Positions 1-8,730 of a stretch of 64,000 bases of DNA are shown here, piece after piece. Every line of letters begins with the position of its first letter. The first letter of the stretch is position 1. The stretch lies in assembly GCA_913057245.1 (NCBI GenBank), contig CAJXNH010000014.1, forward strand, positions 26,661 through 90,660, in the 5' to 3' direction. This DNA is from an uncultured Phaeodactylibacter sp. GTDB lineage: Bacteria; Bacteroidota; Bacteroidia; Chitinophagales; Saprospiraceae. The position numbers and the translations under genes were made by a program. The notes under the pieces were generated by a model, which was not told the origin of the DNA, did not search any database, and saw nothing but the letters and a program-made list of their open reading frames with translations.

Positions 1-491
1 AGGTAGCGCTCTACGCCCAGCCTTCCGAGTACCCATCCGCCGACCGCACCCAGCAAAATACCGGAGCCGGCGTAAATCAGCGTCGTTTCGAGCCCAAACA
101 TGCCGAGGAATAAAGCTAATGCCACTTCATTGACCAGAGGGGAGGTGATGAGAAAGGCAAAGGTGACGCCAATCGGTATGCCTCCGCGTACGAACCCGAT
201 AAACAAGGGCACAGAGGAGCAGGAACAAAATGGCGTCACCGCTCCAAAAATGGAGGCTAACAGGTGCTCTAATCCGAATAGCCGGTTGCGCTGTAGAAAG
301 CTGCGCAGCCGTTCAACCGGAAAGTAGGCATTGACTATGCCCATAACAAAGGTGATGAGAAACAGCAGCAGCAGGATTTTGACGGTGTCGTACACGAAAA
401 AATGCAGGGCTGCTCCCAGATGAGTGTCCGGTGCGAGCCCCAGCAAGCCAAAAATCAGCTGATCCGCCAGCCATTCTATCCAGGTGAACAT
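1..491 (-). CDS. YraQ/UPF0718-type permease (ArsP-like), partial at window edge
   Basis: Reading the minus strand from the ATG at 489-491 gives an open frame to the left edge, so the C-terminal part is missing. The visible 163 or so residues contain hydrophobic segments and the family hallmark near residue 88: a Cys-Ser-Cys-Ser-Ser run followed by VPLFIGF and then a Gly-Ile-Pro-Ile-Gly stretch. UPF0718 permeases of this type sit in the inner membrane; some members (ArsP) export organoarsenicals, others have unproven substrates. It starts 3 nt after the thioredoxin gene and lies in one operon with it and an ArsR regulator, which supports a metal(loid) export role. The substrate is inferred. 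Confidence 0.8.
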   Translation of the reverse strand, partial: MFTWIEWLADQLIFGLLGLAPDTHLGAALHFFVYDTVKILLLLFLITFVMGIVNAYFPVERLRSFLQRNRLFGLEHLLASIFGAVTPFCSCSSVPLFIGFVRGGIPIGVTFAFLITSPLVNEVALALFLGMFGLETTLIYAGSGILLGAVGGWVLGRLGVERY

Positions 492-494
492 AGA

Positions 495-731
495 TTAGGC
501 TTTTAGCAATGCTTCTAATTCAGCAGCCTTGGGCACACGACCTTTAATTTGCACCACCTCGTCGATTACCACCGCAGGAGTGCTCAGGATGTTGTACTGC
601 ATAATGTCCTGAATGTCTTCCACTTTCTGAATGTCAGCATCAGTGCCCAGATCAGCTACTGCTTTGCGGACGACAGCTTCGGTTTGTTTGCACTTTGGGC
701 AGCCAGTGCCCAGGATTTTGATGGTTTTCAT
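495..731 (-). CDS. Small thioredoxin-fold redox protein (redox-active disulfide protein 2 type)
   Basis: A 78-residue cytoplasmic protein with the active-site motif CPKC at about residues 12-15, in the context GTGCPKC, and the cis-proline motif STPAVVIDE. The length and the early CxxC fit the short thioredoxin-like family that travels with UPF0718 permeases and ArsR regulators. It probably handles dithiol exchange for the permease or its substrate, but this is inference from neighbourhood. The gene lies between the ArsR gene (56 nt upstream) and the permease (3 nt downstream). The 56-nt gap holds a copy of the ArsR-type operator, so this gene may have its own regulated promoter. Confidence 0.85.
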   Translation of the reverse strand: MKTIKILGTGCPKCKQTEAVVRKAVADLGTDADIQKVEDIQDIMQYNILSTPAVVIDEVVQIKGRVPKAAELEALLKA

Positions 732-748
732 GTTTTTCTTATTTATAG

Positions 749-770
749 TTTATCGTCGATTAACGATGAA
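749..770. promoter_or_regulatory. Probable ArsR operator 1b, upstream of the thioredoxin-permease genes
   Basis: The half-sites TTTATCGT (749-756) and ACGATGAA (763-770) face each other across 6 nt. The same TTYATCGT-N6-ACGATRAA arrangement occurs upstream of the adjacent arsR gene at 1111-1132. The site lies just upstream of the thioredoxin start (731). Sharing between two promoters of one operon supports an operator for the ArsR encoded at 788-1096. Binding itself is inferred. Confidence 0.6.
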
Positions 771-787
771 TAGAGGTAAAAAAAGTT

Positions 788-1096
788 TTATTCTTCAAAG
801 AAATGGGTGAAAAGCAGTTTGGCTTTCCGCCAATTCTCCTTGTTGATGCAGTATTTCACCCGTGGCGGATTGATCTCGCCCTGTATCAGCCCTGCATTCT
901 TAAGCTCACGCAAATGCTGGGAAATGGTAGATTGTGCCGCAGGAATGACTTCAACCAGGTCGCCGGTAAAGCAGCAAGCCTGAGAATCCAGCAATTGCAG
1001 GATTTGCAGCCGGGTAGGATGCCCTAATGCCTTGGCAAATCGGGCCAGCTCCTGGTTAGCGTTTTCAGAAATGGGCTGCTCGGCAAGTACTTTCAT
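788..1096 (-). CDS. ArsR/SmtB-family winged-helix repressor (first copy)
   Basis: A 102-residue ArsR-type repressor. The DNA-binding part has the usual pattern: ALGHPTRLQILQLL, then a recognition helix around AAQSTISQHLRELKNAGL and a wing ending in VKYCINKE. An adjacent cysteine pair in QACCFTGDL sits near the position of the ELCVCDL metal site of classic ArsR, so a thiophilic ion such as arsenite is a reasonable inducer; the exact ligand set is not the canonical one. It is the first gene of a leftward operon with a thioredoxin and a permease. An inverted repeat at 1111-1139, just before its start, suggests autorepression. Confidence 0.88.
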   Translation of the reverse strand: MKVLAEQPISENANQELARFAKALGHPTRLQILQLLDSQACCFTGDLVEVIPAAQSTISQHLRELKNAGLIQGEINPPRVKYCINKENWRKAKLLFTHFFEE

Positions 1097-1110
1097 GCTC
1101 TTTAATTTGC

Positions 1111-1139
1111 TTCATCGTAAAACTACGATAAACGATGAA
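1111..1139. promoter_or_regulatory. Probable ArsR operator 1a (arsR autoregulation)
   Basis: TTCATCGT (1111-1118) is followed after 6 nt by ACGATAAA (1125-1132) and by a perfect mirror half-site ACGATGAA (1132-1139), giving three ATCGT/ACGAT half-sites in 29 nt. The site is 15 nt upstream of the arsR start at 1096. The pattern recurs at 749-770 before the next gene of the operon. Confidence 0.65.
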
Positions 1140-1185
1140 AGGATGCAAGTTTTAAGGTGCCAAACTGTCCCACGGAGCCCTGTTT

Positions 1186-3171
1186 CTACTCAATCACTTT
1201 TCTAAACTGATCAATGCTTTCCTGGGAGCCGGTAACGTAAAGGATATCCCGCTGTAGGATTACCTCGTCAGGGCCGGTGTGTGTGAGGAGCTCGTCTTTT
1301 CTGGAGAGGCCAAGGATATTGATCCCAAATCGGTTTCTCACATCAAGTTCGCTTAGCGTTTTTCCCACAATGCGGTAGCTGTCCGTTCTGACCTTCAGGC
1401 TGGTGATGTCAAACTCCGGATATTGGCTGGGGCGGAAAGTGCGGGGGATGCTCTTCTTGTTTTGGAAGAGGCTGTAGTTATCCGAGCGGGTGATCTCCGC
1501 AAAGTGCTCGATGTCGTCCTCAGGGATCAGGAAGTAGTGGAGGGCCCGGGAAAAGATTTCGATGGAGGTCTCGAATTCCTCCGGGATAACGTCATCGGCA
1601 CCGTGGGCAATAAGCTCGGGTATCTCATTGACAAATCGCGTACGTACGATAAGGTGGACCGACTGACTGATGGTGCGGATGTTTTGCAGGATCACCTTGG
1701 TGCCTTCAGGGTCTGAAATCGCGATGACTACCACCCTGGCTTTGGAAATGTTGACGGCTTCAAGGATAGGGTCTTTTGCAGCATCCCCAAAAATAATGGG
1801 TACGCCCTTTTTTTGTTCTGCTGAAACCGTTTCGGCATTCAACTCCACCGCTACATACGGGATATTGCTAAAAGCAGCCGCTCTGGCCAGGTTCCTGCCA
1901 TTGATGCCGTAGCCGATGATCACCAAATGGTTATTGAGCTGATCTGTAGCAACGGCATGTTTGGCTTCCTGTGAAGCGAGCAGTTTTTCATCCCAGGCCT
2001 TTAAAGGACGAAACTTCAGCACCCCAAAAGCGATACGCTCCGAAAGAATAATGACGAAGGGCGTCAGCAGCATGGAAACAATGGAGACCGCCAGGAAATA
2101 CTGATTGGTCGATGGATTGAGCAGGTTGTACTGAATGCCGACTTTTGAAAGGATAAAGGCAAACTCGCCCACCTGAAAGAGCGCAAGTCCGGTCAGCAGG
2201 AAGGTGCGCGGCGGGTATTTCAATACAGCAATTGCCAGGGAAGCAATGAACGACTTGACTACAAAAACGATTAGGACGACCAGCAGCACAATGCCTATGT
2301 TGGCCCAAAAGAATTGTAAGTTCAGCAGCATGCCAACCGAGATGAAAAAGAAGCTGGTAAATAGCTCCCGGAAGGGCAGGATCACACTTGTAGCCTGATG
2401 GCTGTATTCAGATTCTGAAATGACCAGTCCTGCCAGGAATGCGCCCAGTGCCAGCGAGAGGCCTGCTTCAGCAGTCAGGAAAGCGACGGCAAAGCAAATG
2501 GTAATCGTGGTAATCAGGAAGAGTTCCTTGCTGTCGGTTTTTGCGATGCTGTGCATCAGCCGTGGCACCAGGTAGCGCGCACTTACGATGGTAATCGCCA
2601 CCACCACAGCCGTCTTCAGCAGCAGGATGAGGATGCTGCTTGTGATATCCCCGGACTGCCCGGCAATAATGGGCGTAAACAGCATCATCGGCACTACGAT
2701 GATATCCTGGAAGATGAGAATAGCGAGGGCATTCCGCCCCTGAGGAGCCGACATTTCATTGCGGTCCTGCAGTACCTTCAGCACAATAGCCGTGCTCGAC
2801 AGCGAAAACAGGAAACCCACGAAAAGGGATTCTTCCCAGCTGTTGCCTAACAGATAATATATCAGCCCAGCTACGACAACTGTCAGCCCTACCTGAAGAG
2901 ACCCGCCTATGAAGACCGAGTATTTGATGGACACCAGATGCTTGATGGACAATTCCATGCCAATCACAAAGAGCAGGAGGATCACACCGATTTCCGAGAT
3001 GAGTTCGATCTGTTCGGATTCGCTCACCAGCCCCAACCCATGCGGCCCGATCAGAATGCCAGTCACCAGAAAGCCCAGGATAGAGGGCAGCCGAATGCGC
3101 TGCAGTGCGTACACGACGATTGCCGAGAAGCCCATGAAGATGAGCAGGTCCTGCAATAAGGGAAAATGCAT
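1186..3171 (-). CDS. Kef/CPA2-type monovalent cation:proton antiporter with RCK domains
   Basis: A 661-residue inner-membrane protein. Residues 1 to about 385 form the CPA2 exchanger domain with about a dozen hydrophobic segments, beginning with the motif LPSILGFLVTGILIGPHGLGL. At about residue 420 a Rossmann TrkA-N domain starts (VIIGYGINGRNLARA), and the last 90 residues form a TrkA-C/RCK-C domain. The layout matches KefB/KefC and related K+ or Na+/H+ antiporters gated by a nucleotide-binding domain. It is transcribed leftward toward the arsR operon but ends 90 nt before arsR and does not share its operator. Ion specificity cannot be read from sequence. Confidence 0.88.
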   Translation of the reverse strand: MHFPLLQDLLIFMGFSAIVVYALQRIRLPSILGFLVTGILIGPHGLGLVSESEQIELISEIGVILLLFVIGMELSIKHLVSIKYSVFIGGSLQVGLTVVVAGLIYYLLGNSWEESLFVGFLFSLSSTAIVLKVLQDRNEMSAPQGRNALAILIFQDIIVVPMMLFTPIIAGQSGDITSSILILLLKTAVVVAITIVSARYLVPRLMHSIAKTDSKELFLITTITICFAVAFLTAEAGLSLALGAFLAGLVISESEYSHQATSVILPFRELFTSFFFISVGMLLNLQFFWANIGIVLLVVLIVFVVKSFIASLAIAVLKYPPRTFLLTGLALFQVGEFAFILSKVGIQYNLLNPSTNQYFLAVSIVSMLLTPFVIILSERIAFGVLKFRPLKAWDEKLLASQEAKHAVATDQLNNHLVIIGYGINGRNLARAAAFSNIPYVAVELNAETVSAEQKKGVPIIFGDAAKDPILEAVNISKARVVVIAISDPEGTKVILQNIRTISQSVHLIVRTRFVNEIPELIAHGADDVIPEEFETSIEIFSRALHYFLIPEDDIEHFAEITRSDNYSLFQNKKSIPRTFRPSQYPEFDITSLKVRTDSYRIVGKTLSELDVRNRFGINILGLSRKDELLTHTGPDEVILQRDILYVTGSQESIDQFRKVIE

Positions 3172-3540
3172 GGCCGTTGGATTTTTGGGTGAGGGTTAGG
3201 TCGGTATTCAGGCATTTAAGCTAACGAAGTGGGATTTGGTTTGCCAGAGTGGCTTGCTTTTTTTGAAAAGTTGGGGTTCAGTATGCTCAAGTAAGACCAA
3301 TGTTGATTTCGAATAATTAATTATATTGATCGAATAGAAATCATGATTATAAATTTTGGTGCTCAGCTCGGTCACACTAGTGCGACTAGACCGAAATATT
3401 TGACAGTCTTTTCACGCTTGAGCGCTTACTGGTGCTGGGCGTAAACTGTCAAGCATCTACGGCTCAATTCACTAGGTGAGGCACATTGCCATAGAAAGCA
3501 AATGGGGTCAAGTGTATAGCCACTGAAAATAGAGATATCA
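3172..3540. other. AT-rich intergenic region with two inverted repeats
   Basis: No gene was found in this 369-nt stretch. It lies between divergent genes and so should hold both promoters. It contains an interrupted inverted repeat CGGTC...CTAG/CTAG...GACCG (about 3370-3395) and a second pair, TTGACAGT (3400-3407) and ACTGTCAA (3445-3452). Base composition shifts toward AT from about 3290, in step with the downstream leucine-rich-repeat gene. Confidence 0.5.
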
Positions 3541-5073
3541 ATGCGATTTTTTCCTGAACTTTTACTTTTGCTCACGAGCTTATCCTTAAATTATATCCCA
3601 CCTAATGGCTTATCAAGCGGTAGGCCTTATACTTTACAAAAAGGTTATACAGCAGCAGGAGCGGACGAGCTTATAAAGATTGGTGATTATAGTGTTCGCC
3701 TAGAAGAGTTTAACTCTGGAATTGACTTCAAATACGATGATTTTCAGCACTCTCATGGAACATGTTATGCCCAGGTGAAAAAATGGGATAAGTCCTCAGC
3801 GAATTACAAGAACTATTTGATTGACAGGACCGGAAAAGCGTACCCTGTGGTTTACAGTGTTGAGGATCTTACAGATACAACTTTGGCTATAAACCTGAGT
3901 AACCAGCAGTTGGACAGCTTGCCAAGCGAGATTTTTGAGTATCCAGCGTTACAGGTCTTAATAGCCTCTTATAATCGTATTCAGAAACTACCTGCCGAAA
4001 TCGGACAGTTGAGTAATCTGAACAAACTTGATATCAAGGGTAATCAAGTTAGTGACCTACCTGCTGAAATTTCGCAATTAAGCAACCTAAATACGCTTAT
4101 CCTTCGAGAAAACCAACTGGAAACTTTGCCTCCTGAAATTGGACATTTGCGAAACTTAGCATTGATTGACCTTTTTGGCAACAAATTAAATGCCTTGCCT
4201 CCTGAAATTGGGCAATTAGAGAACTTAACCAAACTTGACTTATTAGGTAATAAGCTCAGCAGTCTTCCAGTTGAAATAGGGCAGTTAAGAAAGCTGACTG
4301 AGCTAAATCTTACCAGTAATGATCTCATTGAGCTGCCTGTGGAATTGGAACAGTTGCAAGATTTGACCACGCTTAGTATTTCAGGTAATCAATTTAGTGC
4401 CTTTCCCGCTGTAGTCACCAAGTTACGGAACTTAATCTCATTAAATCTTTCTAACAATGGTTTTAGTGATATACCGCCCGAAATAGGTGCACTAAAAAGC
4501 TTAACCTATTTAAATTTATCCTTCAATAATCTTCAGTCCCTTCCAATCGAAATTGGTGCGCTGCAAAATTTGACTTGGCTTTATTTATTCAGCAACAAAC
4601 TCTACAACCTTCCCGCTGAAATTGGGTATTTACAAAACCTGACAGAGCTTAACATTTCCTACAATGACTTCAGTAAACTGCCAGCTGTAGTAACCCGCTT
4701 GCAAAACTTAAAATTACTGAACTTAACCTTCAATCACATTCGTGCCCTTCCCAGTGAGATAGGAAAACTAAAGAACTTGACAACGCTTGAGCTTTTTGGC
4801 AACCAGCTCATCTCACTACCTCCTGAGATAGGACAGTTAGAAAACTTAATCAAACTGGAACTTGGAGCCAACGAACTCAGTGAGCTGCCACCGGAAATAG
4901 GGCAGTTAAATAGTTTAGCTCTGCTATACCTTAGAAAAAATAATCTTAATGTTTTACCAGTGGAAATTAGTGAGCTAAAAGCACTTCGGTTCCTTAACCT
5001 GAAAGAAAATAATTTTTCAGAAGATTATATTCAGCAGTTACGGCAGACCATACCTTGGTGTTTGATAAAGTAA
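3541..5073 (+). CDS. Leucine-rich-repeat protein with 16 tandem repeats
   Basis: A 510-residue protein with a short hydrophobic N-terminus (MRFFPELLLLLTSLSLN), probably a signal peptide or membrane anchor. A 100-residue unassigned region follows, then 16 consecutive 23-residue leucine-rich repeats of the form LPxEIGQLxNLxxLxLxxNxL (about residues 124-495). The repeats resemble plant and amoebal RSU1/PIRL-type LRRs found in many Bacteroidota proteins. Such repeats bind proteins; the partner here is unknown. Codons are clearly more AT-rich than those of the flanking genes, suggesting separate origin. The stop is followed within 5 nt by a perfect hairpin, and the next frame overlaps its last 19 nt. 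Confidence 0.85.
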   Translation: MRFFPELLLLLTSLSLNYIPPNGLSSGRPYTLQKGYTAAGADELIKIGDYSVRLEEFNSGIDFKYDDFQHSHGTCYAQVKKWDKSSANYKNYLIDRTGKAYPVVYSVEDLTDTTLAINLSNQQLDSLPSEIFEYPALQVLIASYNRIQKLPAEIGQLSNLNKLDIKGNQVSDLPAEISQLSNLNTLILRENQLETLPPEIGHLRNLALIDLFGNKLNALPPEIGQLENLTKLDLLGNKLSSLPVEIGQLRKLTELNLTSNDLIELPVELEQLQDLTTLSISGNQFSAFPAVVTKLRNLISLNLSNNGFSDIPPEIGALKSLTYLNLSFNNLQSLPIEIGALQNLTWLYLFSNKLYNLPAEIGYLQNLTELNISYNDFSKLPAVVTRLQNLKLLNLTFNHIRALPSEIGKLKNLTTLELFGNQLISLPPEIGQLENLIKLELGANELSELPPEIGQLNSLALLYLRKNNLNVLPVEISELKALRFLNLKENNFSEDYIQQLRQTIPWCLIK

Positions 5074-5396
5074 AAGTGCGGTATTTTTTAATACCGCCCC
5101 GCAGCCAAAATGCCCCCGACACCATACTCAACCTCATTCTGCTCATTGAAGTGTTCTCCGGCTCTACCGAAGCGCGCGACCGCGGCCCCAAATTCGAAGC
5201 CTACCGGGCTATCGGCAGCCTGCGGGAGTACGTGCTGGCGGCACAGGAGCAATACAAGATAGAAAGCTTTTACCGCGACGACGCAGGCAAATGGATTGTC
5301 CGGGAGACTGTGGCTGGGTTGGATGCAAACTTCTCTTTTACCACGCTGGATTTAGAATTGAAATTGCATGAGGTGTATCAGGGGTTGAAAGTGTAG
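5055..5396 (+). pseudogene. C-terminal remnant of a Uma2-family (DUF820) nuclease gene
   Basis: The frame reads through to a stop at 5396. From about 5127 it shows the C-terminal half of a Uma2 protein: LLIEVFSGSTEARDRGPKF, then SLREYVLAAQEQYKIE. Full-length members are about 180-200 residues and begin with an N-terminal half containing the PD catalytic motif; that half is absent. The upstream part (5055-5100) simply overlaps the end of the leucine-rich-repeat gene. The fragment may be left over from an insertion or deletion that brought in the repeat gene. It faces an intact Uma2 gene on the other strand (5413-5883). Confidence 0.65.
5078..5097 (+). terminator. Perfect hairpin after the LRR gene
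   Basis: GCGGTATT (5078-5085), a TTTT loop and AATACCGC (5090-5097) form an 8-bp perfect stem 5 nt after the LRR stop codon. No long T-run follows, so termination strength is uncertain. Confidence 0.5.
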
Positions 5397-5412
5397 GTGT
5401 TGGCATCTGATT

Positions 5413-5883
5413 TCATTCAAAAACCTCAGCCAGTGGCAGTTCAATATCCAGCACCGCGTCTCTGAGCGTTTCTTCCGGGCGGTATATTTCGTAGGTATCC
5501 TTGCCGGAAAAAACATAAACATTGCCCAGTTCCAAAAATACGACCCATACCGAGCGCACGCCATGATCAAAGTATCGGCCTGCCTTGATGATCAGTTCTC
5601 CTAAAGGCTGGGTAGGCGAGCTGATTTCAATTGCACAGAGTGGTGGCTCCAGCGTCTTGGTCTGATCATTGCGCAGGTCGAGTGGTTGTTTAGGATAAAT
5701 GCAGAGGTCGGGGACGGAGAGCCAGTCGTCGAGTTGTAAGCTTAGCTCGGAAAGAATTCGATACTTTTCCTTGTAGCGTAGTTTCAGCTCAAATCCTAAA
5801 TTAAGCTGCACGGTAGCATGGTTAAAAGAGGGCATAGGCTTCTGGCGTTCGACTTCGTATTCGTGTTGGCTCACCTCCGGCAT
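5413..5883 (-). CDS. Uma2-family (DUF820) putative PD-(D/E)XK nuclease
   Basis: The start at 5883 gives 156 residues beginning MPEVSQHEYEVER. The frame is open further upstream to 6057, but that extension overlaps the arsenite transporter gene and has no family resemblance. Features of the Uma2 fold are SVPDLCIYPKQP (catalytic Asp), CAIEISSPTQPL (catalytic Glu-x-x) and a downstream lysine region KAGRYFDHGVRSVWVV. Uma2 proteins are abundant restriction-endonuclease-like proteins in cyanobacteria and Bacteroidota with no settled function. It is the last gene after ACR3 on the minus strand and may simply be co-transcribed. Confidence 0.72.
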   Translation of the reverse strand: MPEVSQHEYEVERQKPMPSFNHATVQLNLGFELKLRYKEKYRILSELSLQLDDWLSVPDLCIYPKQPLDLRNDQTKTLEPPLCAIEISSPTQPLGELIIKAGRYFDHGVRSVWVVFLELGNVYVFSGKDTYEIYRPEETLRDAVLDIELPLAEVFE

Positions 5884-6026
5884 AAAGGATTCTTTTTTGT
5901 AAAAATACGGAAATACGGGGGGATTGTCAATCTTTGGTACACTCCGCTGCTTAGTGCTTGTTGGGATGTGGAATGGCTCTTTTCTTAAAGGTGCCTCGTA
6001 TTTCATCGTTTGACTGACGGCTCGGC

Positions 6027-7085
6027 TCATGCTGTATAATACCGCCGCCGCAGCCAAAACGCCACAGTCACCAGCACAATCAAAGCCGGCACTTCCACCA
6101 GCGGCCCGATCACCCCGGCAAAGGCCTGCCCGGAATTCAGCCCGAAGACCGCGATCGCTACAGCAATCGCCAGCTCAAAGTTATTCCCCGCTGCCGTGAA
6201 GGAAATCGCAGCGTTGCGGGGGTAGTCTGCCCCCAGCCATTTTCCCACAAAAAAGCTGATGAGGAAAATCAGGGCGAAGTAAATCAGCAGTGGAATTGCA
6301 ATGCGGATTACGTCCATGGGTATTTCCACGATCAGCTCGCCCTTAAGGCTAAACATGACTACAATCGTAAACAGCAGGGCGATGAGGGTTATGGGGGAAA
6401 TCACGGGCACAAATTGGTGTTGGTACCATTCTTCACCTTTGGCCCGCACCAGCAGCACCCGGCTTAGTAGCCCCGCCAGGAAGGGGATGCCCAGGTAGAG
6501 GGCTACGCTTTCCGCCACCGTAGCGATGGAGATATCCACAATTGCCCCTTCAAACCCCAATACCGGAGGCAATACCGTAATGAAGAGCCACGCATAAAAG
6601 CTGTAGAAGAAGACTTGGAAGATGCTGTTCAGCGCCACGAGCCCGGCCCCGTACTCCCGGCTGCCCTCCGCCAGGTCGTTCCACACAATGACCATCGCAA
6701 TGCAGCGCGCCAGCCCGATGAGGATGAGCCCGGTCATATACTCCGGATAGTCGCGTAGAAAAACAATAGCCAGCACAAACATTAGGATTGGCCCCACAAT
6801 CCAGTTGAGGAACAACGATAAACCCAGGATCTTTACATTGCGGAAGACCTGAGGCAGCATGCGGTAGTTGACCTTTGCCAGCGGTGGGTACATCATCAGG
6901 ATGAGGCCGATGGCAATCGGGATATTGGTGCTGCCCCGGGAAAAGGAATTGACTAAATCGGCTGTACCAGGCAAAAAGTAGCCCAACCCGACACCCACTG
7001 CCATGGCCAGGAAAATCCAAAGCGTCAGGTAGCGGTCGAGGAAGGAAAGGCTTTTGCGAGTCTTGGTGGTGCTTTTTGAAGTCAT
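6027..7085 (-). CDS. arsB: ACR3-family arsenite efflux permease
   Basis: A 352-residue polytopic membrane protein with about ten hydrophobic segments. Diagnostic ACR3 motifs are visible: [25 protein letters not shown] near the first helices, then [16 protein letters not shown] with the conserved cysteine used in arsenite translocation, and [19 protein letters not shown]3 proteins export As(III) using the proton gradient. It follows arsC in the same direction, so reduced arsenate can be exported. The symbol follows common annotation practice; acr3 is equally valid. Confidence 0.93.
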   Translation of the reverse strand: MTSKSTTKTRKSLSFLDRYLTLWIFLAMAVGVGLGYFLPGTADLVNSFSRGSTNIPIAIGLILMMYPPLAKVNYRMLPQVFRNVKILGLSLFLNWIVGPILMFVLAIVFLRDYPEYMTGLILIGLARCIAMVIVWNDLAEGSREYGAGLVALNSIFQVFFYSFYAWLFITVLPPVLGFEGAIVDISIATVAESVALYLGIPFLAGLLSRVLLVRAKGEEWYQHQFVPVISPITLIALLFTIVVMFSLKGELIVEIPMDVIRIAIPLLIYFALIFLISFFVGKWLGADYPRNAAISFTAAGNNFELAIAVAIAVFGLNSGQAFAGVIGPLVEVPALIVLVTVAFWLRRRYYTA

Positions 7086-7175
7086 GCGGATTTCATTTTT
7101 TGAGCTGCCATACTGACGATTAAGTGGTTTGCCACAGCAAACCTACTCAATGTCAGCATTTACGCTGAGAAGTGG

Positions 7176-7826
7176 CTAGCTCCGATGTCGCAAACCACTT
7201 CGTATTGCGTATAATTGCATAGCGTACAGGATTTCCCGCCCAATCTGCCGGACGCGCTCGTCGTATCGGGTCGTTTCCTCCGGCGTACCATCGGCAACCT
7301 TAGGGTCATCGTAGGTTAGCGGCAGGCGGAAAGCTGCTCCTGGGATAAAAGGGCAATTCTCGTCTGCATCCGAGCAGGTCATAATGGCCGCAAATCCGGA
7401 TTGAGGATTGACCGGCGCATCAAAAGTCTTGGAGTAGCAGATCAGTGGGGCATGCGTTTCCGCGAAAGCAACCTGATAATGCGGATTCTCACCGCCCGGG
7501 TTGTGGATTTGGAAGCCCGCCCGTTGCAGCGCCGCCACCGCCCTGGGGTTGAAAGCCGTGGCCTCCGTTCCGCCAGAGTAAGTTTGCACGCCCGGGATTC
7601 CGAAATACGCGGCCCCGGCGTCCGCCCAAATCTGAGCGATATGGCTGCGGCGGGAATTATGGGTGCAAATGAAATTTAGTTTCACCGGCGTACTTTTTGA
7701 CTGCACCAGATAATCCGCAAGTTGTTGTAGCAGTGCTTTCCGTTCGTCCGGTATCTGTTGAGCTTCCTGCAATAGCGATTCGGCGTAAGCCTTCAGTTTT
7801 GGTAATAAACCCATGGTCGTCTTCAA
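7176..7826 (-). CDS. arsC: Arsenate reductase, thioredoxin-coupled low-molecular-weight phosphatase type
   Basis: A 216-residue protein. The phosphatase P-loop CTHNSRR (Cys54-x5-Arg60) is followed by the redox pair in MTCSDADENCPF (Cys151 and Cys158), which matches Cys10/Cys82/Cys89 of the Staphylococcus ArsC. The DP motif lies in TYDDPKVADG. It therefore should reduce arsenate to arsenite with electrons from thioredoxin. The first 48 residues form an extra helical extension not needed for the fold. It lies 10 nt after a DUF6428 gene and 90 nt before the ACR3 exporter, all downstream of an ATTGCAATAT-type operator. Confidence 0.92.
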   Translation of the reverse strand: MKTTMGLLPKLKAYAESLLQEAQQIPDERKALLQQLADYLVQSKSTPVKLNFICTHNSRRSHIAQIWADAGAAYFGIPGVQTYSGGTEATAFNPRAVAALQRAGFQIHNPGGENPHYQVAFAETHAPLICYSKTFDAPVNPQSGFAAIMTCSDADENCPFIPGAAFRLPLTYDDPKVADGTPEETTRYDERVRQIGREILYAMQLYAIRSGLRHRS

Positions 7827-7835
7827 TTTTGAATT

Positions 7836-8288
7836 TTAGCAGCAGCCACTGCCCGGTGCACAATTGTTAGCAGCGGACAAAGGCAGTGAAGCTATTTCGG
7901 GCATGCACGTTTCCTTAGCCAGGCAGTCGGTCTGCTTTGGCATCAGCACAAATTTCCCCTGTTTGAAGTCCAGCGCATACCGGCCGATGGTATCGGTTTG
8001 GTATTCGATTTCCACCTCTGGGTTTTGAGCCTGGAGCAGGGGAGTGGCCATATCGATAATGCCGATCAGCTTATCCGGGCTTAGCCGATGGTCGTAGTCC
8101 TCGGCCACCCAAATTTGCAGGCTGGCGTGCGCTTCTGTGCGGGTAGTGCCGCCGCAGTCAACAAAGTGCTTGGTGGTCAGCCCCATCTCTGTGATGTGAA
8201 AATGCAGCGGTACGACCTGCCCGTTAGGCTGCTGGAAAACCAGTTGGTCAACGGATTGAAGGTGTGTTTTAAATTCAGAAACCGTCAT
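7836..8288 (-). CDS. DUF6428 family protein of arsenic operons
   Basis: A 150-residue soluble protein. The main body (LHFHITEMGLTTKHFVDCGG, later YDHRLSPDKLIGII) looks like the DUF6428 family, which I know mainly as a neighbour of arsenic genes in Bacteroidota. The C-terminal tail is cysteine rich and ends CAPGSGCC, which could bind a thiophilic metalloid. It is the first gene of the second arsenic operon, directly behind an operator at 8323-8340. Biochemical function is unknown. The family call is from memory of characteristic sequence and context. Confidence 0.65.
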   Translation of the reverse strand: MTVSEFKTHLQSVDQLVFQQPNGQVVPLHFHITEMGLTTKHFVDCGGTTRTEAHASLQIWVAEDYDHRLSPDKLIGIIDMATPLLQAQNPEVEIEYQTDTIGRYALDFKQGKFVLMPKQTDCLAKETCMPEIASLPLSAANNCAPGSGCC

Positions 8289-8322
8289 AGTGAAAAGGAA
8301 TTATTGATTTAAAGATAACTTT

Positions 8323-8340
8323 ATTGCAATATTGCAATAT
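8323..8340. promoter_or_regulatory. Probable operator 2a for the DUF6428-arsC-ACR3 operon
   Basis: ATTGCAATATTGCAATAT contains overlapping copies of the palindrome ATATTGCAATAT. It lies 35 nt upstream of the DUF6428 start. The same motif precedes the arsR at 8387-8713, so both are probably repressed by that regulator. Confidence 0.65.
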
Positions 8341-8386
8341 TAGCGTTCAGGGTTTTTTAATCATCCTCGCAAAACGGGTACTTGTT

Positions 8387-8713
8387 TCAACAGCACTGCT
8401 CACCCGGCTCCATACCCAGCAGCCCGCCCAGCATCTGACGGATTTCGCGCCAGCGGTGGGCATTGATGCAGTAGTTCATGCTTGAGCCTTCGATGGTGCC
8501 CTTTATGATGCCGACTTTTTTCAGCTCCGACAAGTGGCGGGAGATGGTAGGCTGGGAGAGGGGCAGTACGTCCATCAGATCGTTGCCGATACAGGCGTTG
8601 ATTTCCAGCAAATGCTGCACGATGGCAACACGCGCCGGGTGGCCCAGCACTTTGGCAACGGTGGCCAGCTCGATTTGCGCTTGTGTGTAGCCTTCTGTTT
8701 TGGTAAGCCCCAT
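8387..8713 (-). CDS. arsR: ArsR/SmtB-family repressor (second copy)
   Basis: A 108-residue repressor starting at the ATG at 8713 (MGLTKTEGY). An upstream in-frame ATG at 8824 would place the operator inside the gene and adds no family sequence. The core shows KVLGHPARVAIVQHLLEINACIGNDL, the recognition helix SQPTISRHLSELKKVGII and a wing with SSMNYCINAHRW. One cysteine sits at the usual alpha-3 site, and the protein ends in a Cys-Cys pair, a plausible arsenite site. It is transcribed toward the arsenic operon with 98 nt between, and a palindromic operator lies directly upstream. Confidence 0.9.
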   Translation of the reverse strand: MGLTKTEGYTQAQIELATVAKVLGHPARVAIVQHLLEINACIGNDLMDVLPLSQPTISRHLSELKKVGIIKGTIEGSSMNYCINAHRWREIRQMLGGLLGMEPGEQCC

Positions 8714-8730
8714 AGCGTTCTTGTTTTTTA

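Noticed and set aside
3400..3452. TTGACAGT/ACTGTCAA pair as a small transposable element
   Set aside because: Only 8-bp ends, no target duplication, and no second copy in the window.
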